Shown piece by piece: positions 1-8,133 of a stretch of 64,000 nucleotides of DNA. The translations under genes were made by a program, and so were the position numbers. Location of the stretch: assembly GCA_902802585.1 (NCBI GenBank), contig CADCMR010000006.1:41934-105933 (forward strand). Reading direction: 5' to 3'. The notes under the pieces are model-generated. The model saw only the letters and a list, made by a program, of their open reading frames with translations, made no database searches and had not been told where the DNA came from. The DNA comes from an uncultured bacterium (GTDB taxonomy: Bacteria; Verrucomicrobiota; Lentisphaeria; Victivallales; UBA1829). Position 1 is the first letter of the stretch. The number at the start of each line of letters is the position of its first letter.

Positions 1-551
1 AGGGAATCGCCGGACATGGCGGCGAACGGGCGGATGAAATGAACGAGCGTCCAGGAAAGCAGGACGGTCACGATCACGACGAGGATGACCGCCAGGGCGG
101 AGGACTGGGTCGCGATGCGGCGGCGTTCACCCTCGGAGAGCCCGCCGGGCTGTTCCGGCGGACACACCTCCTCAGCCTCGGACGGCTGTGCCGATTCGTC
201 GCCGAAACGGCGCGTGATGCGCTTACGGAAGGCGGTGAACGGGGCGGTCAGCCTCACGAGGAAGTCATGCAGGCCGAGCATGCACTTCGTCCCGAAGAAA
301 CGGCGTTCGAGGAACTGCTCGAACTGGAACGTCAGAACGGCGGCCAGGATGCCGAAGAAAAGCGACTTGACGAAAACTGCGGCCAGTACAAACAGGACCA
401 GGATCACGAAGACCGGGATGAACCCGTGCGCGGGCGCGACGAACGTGTCCGCCTTCGGACGGCGGAGGAACTTGCGCGCCCCGGAACCGGAAGAGACGGA
501 AGCCGCCTGTTCCTCGGGCCGTGCCGCTGCCTTGTCCTGTTCGGCGTCCAT
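1..551 (-). CDS. AI-2E family transporter-like permease, N-terminal part (runs off the window)
   Basis: The ATG lies at 549-551 on the minus strand and 183 codons are visible before the window edge, so the C-terminus is missing. The visible part has a charged Ala/Glu-rich head, a hydrophobic hairpin at about residues 43-80 ending in a FEQFLERRFFG-type sequence, a soluble linker rich in Arg, Glu and Pro (about 100-145), and a third membrane segment at about 150-170 followed by HFIRP. Two N-terminal helices, a basic 'LERR' end and a third helix resemble the start of the AI-2E/PerM permease family (PF01594). The substrate cannot be told. It starts 6 bases after the purM stop, so it is the last visible gene of the long minus-strand run. 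The family call is moderate because most of the protein is unseen. Confidence 0.55.
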   Translation of the reverse strand, partial: MDAEQDKAAARPEEQAASVSSGSGARKFLRRPKADTFVAPAHGFIPVFVILVLFVLAAVFVKSLFFGILAAVLTFQFEQFLERRFFGTKCMLGLHDFLVRLTAPFTAFRKRITRRFGDESAQPSEAEEVCPPEQPGGLSEGERRRIATQSSALAVILVVIVTVLLSWTLVHFIRPFAAMSGDS

Positions 552-557
552 GCGCGC

Positions 558-1601
558 TTACTCGGTGACGACGGACTTGCCGGAGCCTTCCGTGACCTCG
601 CCGACGACGAACGCGCGGATGCCGGCGGATTCGGCGGCGTCCATGGCGGCCTTTGCGGCGTCGGGACGGACGAACCAGACCATGCCGACGCCCATGTTGA
701 ACACGCGGTAGGCTTCCTGCACGGGGAGGCTTCCGATCTTGACCATAAGGTCGAAGATGGCGGGACGGAACGGGATCATCGCGGTGTGGAAGACGGCATC
801 AACGGTCTTCGGCAGGATGCGCGGGACGTTGTCGATGAGACCGCCGCCGGTGATGTGGGCGATGCCGTTGATCGCGACGCCCGCGGCCTTTGCTGCCTTG
901 ATGGCGGGGAGGTAGCAGGTATGGGGTTTCAGGAGCGCTTCGCCGACGGATTCGCCGCCGAGCTCCGACGGAGTGGATTTCACCGTGTATCCGGCTGCAT
1001 CGAAAAGGAGCTTGCGGGCGAGGCTGAAACCGTTGGTGTGGAGACCGTTGGACGCGAGCCCGATGGCGACGTCGCCGGGGGCGATGTTCTCGCCGGTGAT
1101 AATCTCGCTCTTCTCGACGATGCCGGTGATGATGCCGACCAGGTCAAAGTCGTTGCCGTACATGCCGGGCATTTCCGCGGTCTCGCCGCCAAGCACGGCG
1201 CAGTTTGCGGCGCGGCAGGCATCGGCGATGCCGCCGAGAACGTCTTCATAGAGCGGGCTGCGGAGTTTGCCGATGCCGATGTAGTCGAGGAAATAGATGG
1301 GCTCCGCGCCCTGCACGGCGATATCGTTGATGCAGTGGTTCACGATGTCGAAGCCGACCGTGTCGTATTTCTGCATTTCCGCGGCGACCATGAGCTTGGT
1401 GCCGACGCCGTCGATGCTGGCGACGAGGACTGGTTCGCGGTAGCCGGGGAAACCCGCCTGGAAGAGACCGCCGAAGCCGCCGATAGGGGCGAGCATTTCG
1501 GGGCGGCGCGCGGCAGCGAGACGGGGCTTGACGCGGCCGAGGAGTTCAGTAGCGAGGTCGATGTCGACGCCGGCTTCTTTGTAGGAGGAAGGAGTTTGCA
1601 T
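558..1601 (-). CDS. purM: Phosphoribosylformylglycinamidine cyclo-ligase (AIR synthetase)
   Basis: PurM makes aminoimidazole ribonucleotide from FGAM with ATP, the fifth step of de novo purine synthesis in the cytoplasm. The 347-residue product has the usual family length. It begins with the typical SYKEAGVDID segment and carries the SIDGVGTKL nucleotide-binding motif, the GGETAEMPGMY motif and the GLHTNGFSLARK motif in the expected order. The start at 1601 gives a canonical N-terminus. The gene lies 32 bases downstream of rph and 6 bases upstream of a permease gene on the same strand, so it is probably co-transcribed with both. No other pur gene is nearby. Confidence 0.97.
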   Translation of the reverse strand: MQTPSSYKEAGVDIDLATELLGRVKPRLAAARRPEMLAPIGGFGGLFQAGFPGYREPVLVASIDGVGTKLMVAAEMQKYDTVGFDIVNHCINDIAVQGAEPIYFLDYIGIGKLRSPLYEDVLGGIADACRAANCAVLGGETAEMPGMYGNDFDLVGIITGIVEKSEIITGENIAPGDVAIGLASNGLHTNGFSLARKLLFDAAGYTVKSTPSELGGESVGEALLKPHTCYLPAIKAAKAAGVAINGIAHITGGGLIDNVPRILPKTVDAVFHTAMIPFRPAIFDLMVKIGSLPVQEAYRVFNMGVGMVWFVRPDAAKAAMDAAESAGIRAFVVGEVTEGSGKSVVTE

Positions 1602-1633
1602 GCGGCAGGGGTGCTTTCGTGTTGTATGTGAAG

Positions 1634-2437
1634 TTATTTGAGTTTGAGATTGGAGAACGCGGCTCCGAGGCTGCCGAAGGGTTCGTTGCTCGACGGAAGC
1701 GGATAGGCGGAAAGGATCTTGTTCTGCGCCTCGAAAACCGGGGCGAGCCCGACCTGCGCCAGCTCAAGGATTTTGTCGAGCTGTTCACGGTCGAACGGGA
1801 CCTCCTCGGCGGTGCCCTGAAGCTCGATGAACTTGCCGGACTCGGTCATGACGACGTTGAAATCGACGTCCGCGCCGGAATCCTCCTCGTAGCAGAGGTC
1901 GAGCAGCGGCACGCCGCCACGGATGCCGACACTGATCGCGCCGACGTTCTCGCGCATGGGGAACCGCTGGATCTTTTTCCCGGCGAGGAGCTTGCGGAAC
2001 GCGATCTGGAGCACGACGCTGGCGCCGCAGATGGAGGCGCAGCGGGTGCCGCCGTCCGCGTCGATCACGTCGCAGTCGATGTACAGCGTGTTCTGACCGA
2101 GCGCCTGCAGGTCGATGACGGAACGGAAGGAACGCCCGATGAGGCGCTGAATCTCCATGGTACGTCCGGACTGCTTGCCGCGGGAGGCTTCGCGCGCGAC
2201 GCGCGTATTGCCCGCGCCGGGGATCATGCCGTATTCGCTGGTGACCCAGCCGCCGGAAACGCCCTGCTGGCGCATCCAACCGGGGACGCCCTGTTCGAAC
2301 GAGGCGGAGCAGATAACCTTGGTACCGCCGACTTCGATGAGCGCGGAGGCGATCGGGTGGGCGAGGTAGTCCGGGGTGATGCGGAATTTGCGCGGCTGGG
2401 ACGGCGCGCGACCGTCGATGCGTCTGGTGTTGTTCAT
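1634..2437 (-). CDS. rph: Ribonuclease PH
   Basis: RNase PH is a phosphate-dependent 3'-5' exoribonuclease that trims tRNA 3' ends. The 267-residue protein is slightly longer than the roughly 240 residues usual for the family, owing to a C-terminal tail. It has the conserved N-terminus (RIDGRAPSQPRKFRI), the SYG-like segment ending in MIPGAGNTR, the EIQRLIGRSFRSVIDL motif and the TLYIDCDVIDADGGTRCASI phosphate-site region. It sits directly behind the SRP RNA gene: the T-rich tail of that RNA ends about 20 bases before the rph start. No strong Shine-Dalgarno sequence is visible. An RNA 3'-processing enzyme next to a small RNA gene fits but does not prove a functional link. Confidence 0.95.
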   Translation of the reverse strand: MNNTRRIDGRAPSQPRKFRITPDYLAHPIASALIEVGGTKVICSASFEQGVPGWMRQQGVSGGWVTSEYGMIPGAGNTRVAREASRGKQSGRTMEIQRLIGRSFRSVIDLQALGQNTLYIDCDVIDADGGTRCASICGASVVLQIAFRKLLAGKKIQRFPMRENVGAISVGIRGGVPLLDLCYEEDSGADVDFNVVMTESGKFIELQGTAEEVPFDREQLDKILELAQVGLAPVFEAQNKILSAYPLPSSNEPFGSLGAAFSNLKLK

Positions 2438-2463
2438 GCGGAATCCATTGGTTCAAAAGAAAA

Positions 2464-2575
2464 GCCGCCGCCCGACAGATGACCTACGCGCAAGGTCTTA
2501 ACGCTTAGAGCTGCTTTGTTCCCAACCTGACTCGGTTCACGCAATTCCATCGCACAGGGTCCGGCGGACGACGGC
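2464..2575 (-). ncRNA. ffs: Signal recognition particle RNA, small (4.5S) type
   Basis: On the minus strand, 2531-2510 reads GTCAGGTTGGGAACAAAGCAGC, which lines up base for base in length with the domain IV core of bacterial SRP RNA. It has the 5' GTCAGG, the 3' AGCAGC, and a GGAA tetraloop closed by TTG/CAA. The flanks form a terminal helix: 2575-2565 pairs with 2474-2464 over 11 consecutive positions counting G-U pairs, and a TTTTC/TTTT run follows at 2463-2455. The resulting length of about 112 nt matches the small bacterial SRP RNA. The RNA binds Ffh (not in this window) and targets nascent membrane proteins. It fills the gap between accD and rph and is probably made from the same operon or an internal promoter. 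Confidence 0.9.
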
Positions 2576-2580
2576 AAATA

Positions 2581-3531
2581 TTATGCTGGTTTCTGTTTGC
2601 GGGAAGATTTTCCCGCCTTATTTACTTTACACCGTTTTGTGAAATATTCAAGGCAAAGTGTGAGTTCCGCCCGTAAATTTTTCCGTTCGATGATCCGGTC
2701 GACGAAGCCCTTCTGGAGCAGGAACTCCGAAGTCTGGAATCCCTCCGGAAGCTGCGCCTGCGTGGTCGCCTCGATCACGCGGCGTCCGGCGAAGCCGACC
2801 ATCGCGCCCGGTTCGGCGAGGATCAGGTCGCCGAGCGAGGCGAAACTGGCGGTGACGCCGGCGGTGGTGGGATGGGTCAGGATCACGATGTACGGCAGAC
2901 CGGCCTCCTTGTGGCGGTACAGAGCGCCGCTGGTCTTCGCCATCTGCATGAGGCTGATGAGCCCCTCGTACATGCGCGCGCCGCCGCTGGCGGTGACGAT
3001 CACGAGCGGGAGGCGCTTCGCGGTGGCGGTCTCGATGGCACGCGTAATCTTCTCGCCGACGACTGCGCCCATGCTGGCTCCGAGGAAGCGGAAGTCCATG
3101 ACGGCGAGGACGTACGGGATGAAGTTGATGGCGGTAACGCCGGAGATCACGGCATCGCGGAGACCGGTCTTCTCGTGGTTGGCGCGGAGCTTTTCGACGT
3201 AGGGGGACACACCCTCGAACTTGAGCGTATCGACGGATTCGAGCTTCGGGTCGAGCTCCTGGAAACTGCCGAGGTCGGTCAGCAGGTCGATGCGCTCCAG
3301 CGCGGTCAGCGGGTAATGGTAGCCGCACTTCGGGCAGACCTGCAGGTTTTCCTCCTTGCGGCTGGAGAAGATCAGTTCATTGCAGTTTTTGCATTTTTCC
3401 CAAAGCCCCTGCGGGATGTCCTTCCGTTTCGCGACCTCGGCCTGTTTCTGGATGCCGTGATGCGCGATGACGCCGACCGGAACCGCGGAGGTCGTCGGCA
3501 GAGGTTTGACTTTTTTGGTAAAAGCAGCCAT
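2581..3531 (-). CDS. accD: Acetyl-CoA carboxylase, carboxyltransferase beta subunit
   Basis: AccD with AccA transfers the carboxyl group from carboxybiotin to acetyl-CoA, giving malonyl-CoA for fatty acid synthesis. The 316-residue protein has the four-Cys zinc ribbon near residues 48-70 (CKNC and CPKC) and the crotonase-like carboxyltransferase core, including SGGARMYEGLISLMQM and the GFAGRRVIEATT segment. The C-terminus is Lys/Arg-rich. The start at 3531 is preceded by an AAGG about 8 bases upstream. It follows comF by 47 bases and precedes the SRP RNA gene. accA is not in the window; fabF at 30308 is another fatty acid gene but is not linked. Confidence 0.96.
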   Translation of the reverse strand: MAAFTKKVKPLPTTSAVPVGVIAHHGIQKQAEVAKRKDIPQGLWEKCKNCNELIFSSRKEENLQVCPKCGYHYPLTALERIDLLTDLGSFQELDPKLESVDTLKFEGVSPYVEKLRANHEKTGLRDAVISGVTAINFIPYVLAVMDFRFLGASMGAVVGEKITRAIETATAKRLPLVIVTASGGARMYEGLISLMQMAKTSGALYRHKEAGLPYIVILTHPTTAGVTASFASLGDLILAEPGAMVGFAGRRVIEATTQAQLPEGFQTSEFLLQKGFVDRIIERKNLRAELTLCLEYFTKRCKVNKAGKSSRKQKPA

Positions 3532-3578
3532 GGCAGCACCTTATCTTTAGGTTGATTCCGGCTTGTAATTCATATTTC

Positions 3579-4298
3579 TCAGCGGCGGGCAGCCGAAACG
3601 GCGAAGACCCTGGCGGCTCCCGCGTCAAGCAGGACAGACGCCGCGGTGGCAAGCGTGGTGCCCGTCGTCAAAACATCGTCTACAATTAATATAGCACGTT
3701 TTTCGCATTTTGTCGAATCCGTCGGCGAAAAAGCGCCCGTTAAATTCAAAATTCTTTCCCTGCGGCTCAGACGCGCCTGCTGGCGGGTGCGCCGGACACG
3801 TCGGAGCGCCCGGACCACCGGGATGCCGAGCTCCGCGGAAATGCCCTGGCTGATCAGGTCCGCCTGATTGAATCCGCGCTGGACGAAGCGCGTCCAGTGG
3901 AGCGGGACGGGAGCGATCATGTCGGCGGGGCAGGGCAGCTCGCGTTTCAGCTTGGACCCGAGCAGTCGTCCGAGCGAACGCGCGAACTCCGGGCGGTTGC
4001 GGTATTTCAGCATCATGACCGCGAGGCGCGCGTTTCCCTCCATGTGGAAGAGCGAAAACGCCTGGCTCCAAGGACGCTGCGGCTGGTGAAGGCATTTCGG
4101 ACAGACGTCCAGGATGCCGTCCATCGGACCGCCGCAGCCCGGGCAGTACGGCGGCGCAATGAAGGGCAGCGACTCCAGACACTCCGCGCAGAACATCCCC
4201 GGCGTGCCGTCGAACGGCGGTTTCCCGCAAACAGGACAGCGGAACGGCGCGACCGCGGAAAGGCACGGCATGAGCAGGGATTCGAGGCGGAACGGCAT
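3579..4298 (-). CDS. comF: ComF family phosphoribosyltransferase-like protein
   Basis: This 239-residue ComF/GntX family protein has an N-terminal double zinc-finger region (CPVC, CAEC, CPGC, CPKC between about residues 20 and 70). A phosphoribosyltransferase-type domain follows, with the PRPP-binding loop ILIVDDVLTTGTTL near residues 203-216. ComF proteins take part in DNA uptake in competent bacteria and may have a repair or metabolic role elsewhere. The gene lies 9 bases after dprA, another DNA-uptake gene, which supports a link to handling of incoming single-stranded DNA. No pilus or ComEC gene is present here, so natural competence is not shown. Confidence 0.9.
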   Translation of the reverse strand: MPFRLESLLMPCLSAVAPFRCPVCGKPPFDGTPGMFCAECLESLPFIAPPYCPGCGGPMDGILDVCPKCLHQPQRPWSQAFSLFHMEGNARLAVMMLKYRNRPEFARSLGRLLGSKLKRELPCPADMIAPVPLHWTRFVQRGFNQADLISQGISAELGIPVVRALRRVRRTRQQARLSRRERILNLTGAFSPTDSTKCEKRAILIVDDVLTTGTTLATAASVLLDAGAARVFAVSAARR

Positions 4299-4307
4299 GG
4301 CGCTGCC

Positions 4308-5465
4308 TCAGCGTTTTTTCGAGTAGGTGCCGTCCGGATTCTTGCGGACGCGGTGGAGGATCTCAAGGCCGATCATCGTGGAGATCACGGTGGACGGTGG
4401 GATGTCCGTCGATTCGGAGATCGCGTCGACGTTCGCCGGGCCTTTCGCCAGCACGTTCAGGATCGCCGTCTCCTCCTCGGAGAACATGGAGTCGTCGAGC
4501 GCGTCCGGTTCGCACTGCGAGGCGTCGGCGTCGTCCGCGCCGAACGGGCTGACGGGCGTTTCCTTGAGCGCGGCGGGATGGAATCCGGGCAGGAAATCGA
4601 ATTCGTCCAGGATGTCGTCGAAGTTCATGACGAGTTTCGCGCCCTGCTTGATGAGTGTGTTGCATCCCGCCGCCGAGGGGTTGTCCGCCTCGCCCGGCAC
4701 GGCAAACACGTGACGGCCCTGTTCCAGCGCCTGCGCCGCCGTGATCAGCGAACCGCTGTTGACGCCCGCTTCGACCACCAGCGTGCCGCAGGACAGCCCC
4801 GCGATGATGCGGTTGCGCATCGGGAACGTGTGGCGCGTGGGCACGGTGGTCATGGGGAACTCGGAAATGACCGCGCCGCCGGACCGGATGATGGCGCGGG
4901 CGAGGTCGAGGTTTTCGACGGGGTGAAGCTTGGCGAGGCCGCCGCCGAGCACGGCGATGGTTTTGCCGCCCGCGTCGACCGTCGCCTGGTGCACGATCGT
5001 GTCGATGCCGACCGCCAGTCCGCTGACAGTGGCCCAGCCGCCGTACGCGGCGGATTCCGAGAGGTGGCGCGCCATGCGTGCGCCGTAGTTCGAGGCGTTG
5101 CGCGTGCCGACGATGGAGATGGAGCGGACGGCGAGGTCGGCGGGCAGGCTTCCGCGCATGTAGATGCAGAGCGGGGCATCGCGGAGTTCGCGCAGAGCCG
5201 CCGGATACTCGTCGTCGGTGCGGCAGAGGATGGTCACGCCGCCGTTCCGCGCGATCTCAAGCTCGCGGTCGAACTCGACGAAATCGCGCCAGCGGAGGAT
5301 GCGTTCGGCGAGTCCGGAACTGATGCCGCGGATACGGGAAAGCGAGGCGGCGTCCGACTCGAAGATGGCGGAAACGGAGCCGCAGAATTCGATCAGGGCA
5401 TTGGCGCGGGAACCGCCGATGCCGTTCAGCATGTTCAGGATAATGCAGCCGTCATGGTCGTTCAC
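4308..5465 (-). CDS. dprA: DNA-processing protein DprA (DNA-protecting protein)
   Basis: DprA loads RecA on incoming single-stranded DNA during transformation. The Rossmann-like core is clear: SIVGTRNASNYG, GLAVGIDTIVHQ, AVLGGGL, FPMRNRIIAGLS and VVEAGVNSGSLITA. The C-terminus ends in a winged-helix domain (about the last 60 residues). I start it at a GTG (5463-5465) because GGAGG sits 6 bases upstream and the sequence from there (NDHDGCIILNMLNGIGG) is a proper helix-hairpin-helix N-terminus; this gives 385 residues. An ATG start exists in frame at 5432. The gene overlaps the end of aroB by 14 bases, so the two are translationally coupled. A longer open frame to 5846 is only aroB read out of frame. 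Confidence 0.94.
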   Translation of the reverse strand: MNDHDGCIILNMLNGIGGSRANALIEFCGSVSAIFESDAASLSRIRGISSGLAERILRWRDFVEFDRELEIARNGGVTILCRTDDEYPAALRELRDAPLCIYMRGSLPADLAVRSISIVGTRNASNYGARMARHLSESAAYGGWATVSGLAVGIDTIVHQATVDAGGKTIAVLGGGLAKLHPVENLDLARAIIRSGGAVISEFPMTTVPTRHTFPMRNRIIAGLSCGTLVVEAGVNSGSLITAAQALEQGRHVFAVPGEADNPSAAGCNTLIKQGAKLVMNFDDILDEFDFLPGFHPAALKETPVSPFGADDADASQCEPDALDDSMFSEEETAILNVLAKGPANVDAISESTDIPPSTVISTMIGLEILHRVRKNPDGTYSKKR

Positions 5466-6549
5466 AGACTTCCTCCCAGACGGCTTCGATCGCCTCGCGC
5501 GGCACATCCGTGCGGACCTCGGCGTGCCCGATTTCGAGCGGCAGGACGATGCGCGGCACCCCGGAAACAGCCTTCTTGTCCGACGCCATCGCCGCCAGCA
5601 GCGCGGCGGGTTCGCAGCCGGAGACCGTGACGGGCAGACGGTACTGGCGGAGCAGCGCGGCGATCTTTTCGGCGGAATCCGCGTCGAGTTTGCCGAGCCG
5701 GACCGAGAGCCGGGCGGCGGCGGCGGTCCCGACCGCGACCGCTTCGCCATGCTCCAGCCCGCGGTAGTCCTGCACTTTTTCGATCGCGTGTCCGAAAGTA
5801 TGCCCGAGGTTGAGCAGCATGCGTTCGCCGCGTTCCTGTTCGTCACGGGAAACCACGGCGGCTTTCAGAGTGCAGGAACGCGCCACGAGGGACGCGAGGC
5901 GGGCATGGTCATGGAACAGGGAATCTCCGGCGGCTTCCAGTTCGTCGAAGAGTGTGCGGTCGAAGAGAACGGCGTGCTTGATGAGCTCGGCGAAACCGTT
6001 CGCCATCTCGCGGGGCGGGAGCGACGCCAGGAACGAGGTGTCCATCAGGACGGCTTTCGGCTGGTAGAACGTGCCGACCAGGTTCTTTCCCTCGGGCAGG
6101 TCCACGCCGGTTTTGCCGCCGACGCCGGAGTCGATCATCGCCAGCAGAGACGTCGGGACCTGCACGCAGCGGATCCCGCGCATGTAGACCGACGCGGCAA
6201 ACGCAGCCATGTCGCCGGCCACGCCGCCGCCCAGTCCGACGATCAGCGAACCGCGGTCAAGCCCGGCGCGTGCAGCGTCCTGGCAGATGTCCCCGATCGT
6301 GGCGAGGTGCTTGGAGGTCTCGCCGGCGGGGAAGACGGATTCGGACACGCCGGAAGCACCGGCGTCAAGAAGCGTACGGGACAGGAGTCCGCCGTACAGC
6401 GGAAAAACGTTGGAATCGGAGACGACCAGGACTTTCACGCCCTTCGCGAACGGCGCAAGCAGTCCGGAGGCGGCGCCCGAAGCGAAGAGGTCCCGCGCCA
6501 CGGAAATATCGTAGGAGCGCGCACCGAGGCTGACTTGCACGGTCTCCAT
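5452..6549 (-). CDS. aroB: 3-Dehydroquinate synthase
   Basis: AroB converts DAHP to 3-dehydroquinate, the second step of the shikimate pathway, using NAD and a divalent metal. The 365-residue protein is of normal size. It has the NAD-binding segment VGLGGGVAGDMAAF, the RGIRCVQVPTSLLAMIDSGVGGKTG signature, the PRE-type motif and the metal-site histidines in LLNLGHTFGHAIE and the GEAVAVG region. It sits one base after hisA and overlaps dprA, so it belongs to the his-aro part of the minus-strand run. No other shikimate gene is nearby. Confidence 0.97.
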   Translation of the reverse strand: METVQVSLGARSYDISVARDLFASGAASGLLAPFAKGVKVLVVSDSNVFPLYGGLLSRTLLDAGASGVSESVFPAGETSKHLATIGDICQDAARAGLDRGSLIVGLGGGVAGDMAAFAASVYMRGIRCVQVPTSLLAMIDSGVGGKTGVDLPEGKNLVGTFYQPKAVLMDTSFLASLPPREMANGFAELIKHAVLFDRTLFDELEAAGDSLFHDHARLASLVARSCTLKAAVVSRDEQERGERMLLNLGHTFGHAIEKVQDYRGLEHGEAVAVGTAAAARLSVRLGKLDADSAEKIAALLRQYRLPVTVSGCEPAALLAAMASDKKAVSGVPRIVLPLEIGHAEVRTDVPREAIEAVWEEVCERP

Positions 6550-6550
6550 G

Positions 6551-7294
6551 TCAGCGGGCGTCCTTGTCCTGCGCGGCGGCGAGAAGCTCGGCGTAGGTGG
6601 TACGGCCGTCGTAGAGCGCCTTGCCCACGATCGCGCCTTCGAGGTTTGCGCAGCCGAGCGAGACCAGGTTGCGCACGTCCGCGGACGAGCTCACGCCGCC
6701 AGACGCGATGATCTTGCAGTCAGGGAGCTGTTCGCAGAAGCTCCGCATGAACGGGAGGTTCGGCCCTTTCAGCGCGCCGTCGGTGGCGATGTCGGTGAAG
6801 ATGAAGCGCTCGATACCGAAGAGGAACAGCGACCGTGCGAGCGCCGCGGCGTCGACCGTGGAGGTCTCGACCCAGCCGCGCGTCGCGACCTTGCCGTCGC
6901 GGGCGTCAATTCCCGCCACGATCTTCTCCTGCCCGAACGCGTTGATGAAGTCCTCGGCGCTCTTCGGATCGTCGCAGACCGCGGTCCCGAGGATCACGCG
7001 GGACACGCCCAGGTCGAACGCCCGTTTTGCGTCGTCGACGGTGCGGATGCCGCCGCCGAGCTCGCACGGGATGGAGACGCGGGCGCAGACCGCGCGGATC
7101 GCTTCGGAATTGGTCATCGCGCCGGATTTCGCGCCATCGAGGTCGACGAGGTGGATCAGCGGCGCACCGGCCTGTTCCCAAACAGCGGCCTGGTCGGCGG
7201 GCGTGCTCTCGTAAACCGTCTCCTTCGCGTAGTCGCCCTGGAAGAGGCGGACACAGTTGCCGTGAAGCAGATCAATGGCGGGGAATAATTTCAT
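6551..7294 (-). CDS. hisA: Phosphoribosylformimino-5-aminoimidazole carboxamide ribotide isomerase
   Basis: HisA opens the ribose ring of ProFAR in histidine synthesis. The 247-residue (beta/alpha)8 protein starts MKLFPAIDLLHGNCVRL, with the catalytic Asp in the first strand (PAIDL), and has the LGGGIRTVDDAK phosphate-binding segment and the second catalytic Asp in the IFTDIATDG motif. An upstream in-frame ATG at 7315 was rejected because it lies inside hisH; the chosen ATG overlaps the hisH stop as ATGA, typical of coupled translation. HisF, which would partner HisH, is not in the window, and hisI is found separately at 40221. Confidence 0.97.
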   Translation of the reverse strand: MKLFPAIDLLHGNCVRLFQGDYAKETVYESTPADQAAVWEQAGAPLIHLVDLDGAKSGAMTNSEAIRAVCARVSIPCELGGGIRTVDDAKRAFDLGVSRVILGTAVCDDPKSAEDFINAFGQEKIVAGIDARDGKVATRGWVETSTVDAAALARSLFLFGIERFIFTDIATDGALKGPNLPFMRSFCEQLPDCKIIASGGVSSSADVRNLVSLGCANLEGAIVGKALYDGRTTYAELLAAAQDKDAR

Positions 7295-7920
7295 GGCTGA
7301 TTCTCTCCTTTGCACAGGGCCGAAAATCCGCGCAGGATCGCCAGCCCGTTTTCCTGGCTTTTCTCCGGATGGAACTGCGTCGCCGCCAGGTTGCCGCGCG
7401 ACACAGCCGAAGTGAAACCGCAGATATAATCCGTTTGTCCGGCGGTCACGGACGCGTCATCCGGCACAACATAGAACGAATGGACGAAATAGAACCATTT
7501 CGGTTCCTTGAACGAAGCGAAGCACGGGTGCGCCGAACGGAAGGAAACCGTGTTCCAGCCCATGTGCGGCACTTTCTCCGTCGCGGACTCGAACTTGCGG
7601 CAGCAGCCCTTCAGGATCCCGAGCCCCGGCACGCCCGGTGCTTCCTCGCTGGATTCGAACAGCATCTGGAGCCCCAGGCAAATCCCGAGGAACGGCTTGT
7701 CCGCCGCGGTCCAGTCGCGCAGGAAGCCGACAAAACCGGCGCGGTCGAGATTCTTCATCGCGTCGTGGAAATTCCCGACGCCCGGCAGGACCACGCCCGC
7801 CGCACCGGCGGCCTCGGCCGGCGCGCGCACGATGCGGACTTCGGCGCCCGCATAAATCAAGGCTCTCTCCACGTTGCGGAGATTGCCCATGTCGTAGTCG
7901 ATGAGTGCGATCAATGCCAT
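7291..7920 (-). CDS. hisH: Imidazole glycerol phosphate synthase, glutamine amidotransferase subunit
   Basis: HisH releases ammonia from glutamine and channels it to HisF for imidazole ring formation. The 209-residue class I amidotransferase has the oxyanion segment VVLPGVGNF, the nucleophile loop LGICLGLQMLFE (Cys about residue 84) and the catalytic His-x-Glu in TQFHPEKS near the C-terminus. It is the first gene of the minus-strand run. A strong RBS-like AAGGATGG lies 6 bases before the ATG, and the promoter at 7959-7987 is just upstream. It overlaps hisA by four bases. Confidence 0.97.
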   Translation of the reverse strand: MALIALIDYDMGNLRNVERALIYAGAEVRIVRAPAEAAGAAGVVLPGVGNFHDAMKNLDRAGFVGFLRDWTAADKPFLGICLGLQMLFESSEEAPGVPGLGILKGCCRKFESATEKVPHMGWNTVSFRSAHPCFASFKEPKWFYFVHSFYVVPDDASVTAGQTDYICGFTSAVSRGNLAATQFHPEKSQENGLAILRGFSALCKGENQP

Positions 7921-7958
7921 ATTGATCCATCCTTATTTACAAAATAGAACCGTCATTT

Positions 7959-7987
7959 AATATACGCCTTTTTCTTAAAAAAGTCAA
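7959..7987 (-). promoter_or_regulatory. Promoter of the hisH-hisA-aroB-dprA run
   Basis: On the minus strand, TTGACT (7987-7982) and TATATT (7964-7959) are separated by exactly 17 bases, a near-consensus sigma-70-like promoter. It sits about 40 bases upstream of the hisH start. Confidence 0.7.
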
Positions 7988-8099
7988 ATAACACCCTCGA
8001 TTTCGCCGTGAAGAGCTTTCCATCTCATTGTCCAGGGACAGTCTTTTCCTATGTTTTTTCAAGTTTTTCTGAAAAAGTGTATCTTTTTTTAAATTTTTT

Positions 8100-8127
8100 T
8101 TGATTTTCGGCTTTCTTTTTTTAAAAT
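8100..8127 (+). promoter_or_regulatory. Candidate promoter of the 5-formyl-THF cyclo-ligase / RNase Y transcript
   Basis: TTGATT (8100-8105) and TAAAAT (8122-8127) with a 16-base spacer. Transcription from here would begin near 8134 and leave a leader of about 340 bases before the first gene. The surrounding DNA is very AT-rich, so chance matches are likely. Confidence 0.35.
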
Positions 8128-8133
8128 CGGGGT

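Noticed and set aside
5466..5846. Longer dprA frame starting at 5846
   Set aside because: The added residues are the aroB gene read out of frame; the GTG at 5465 has a GGAGG at good spacing.
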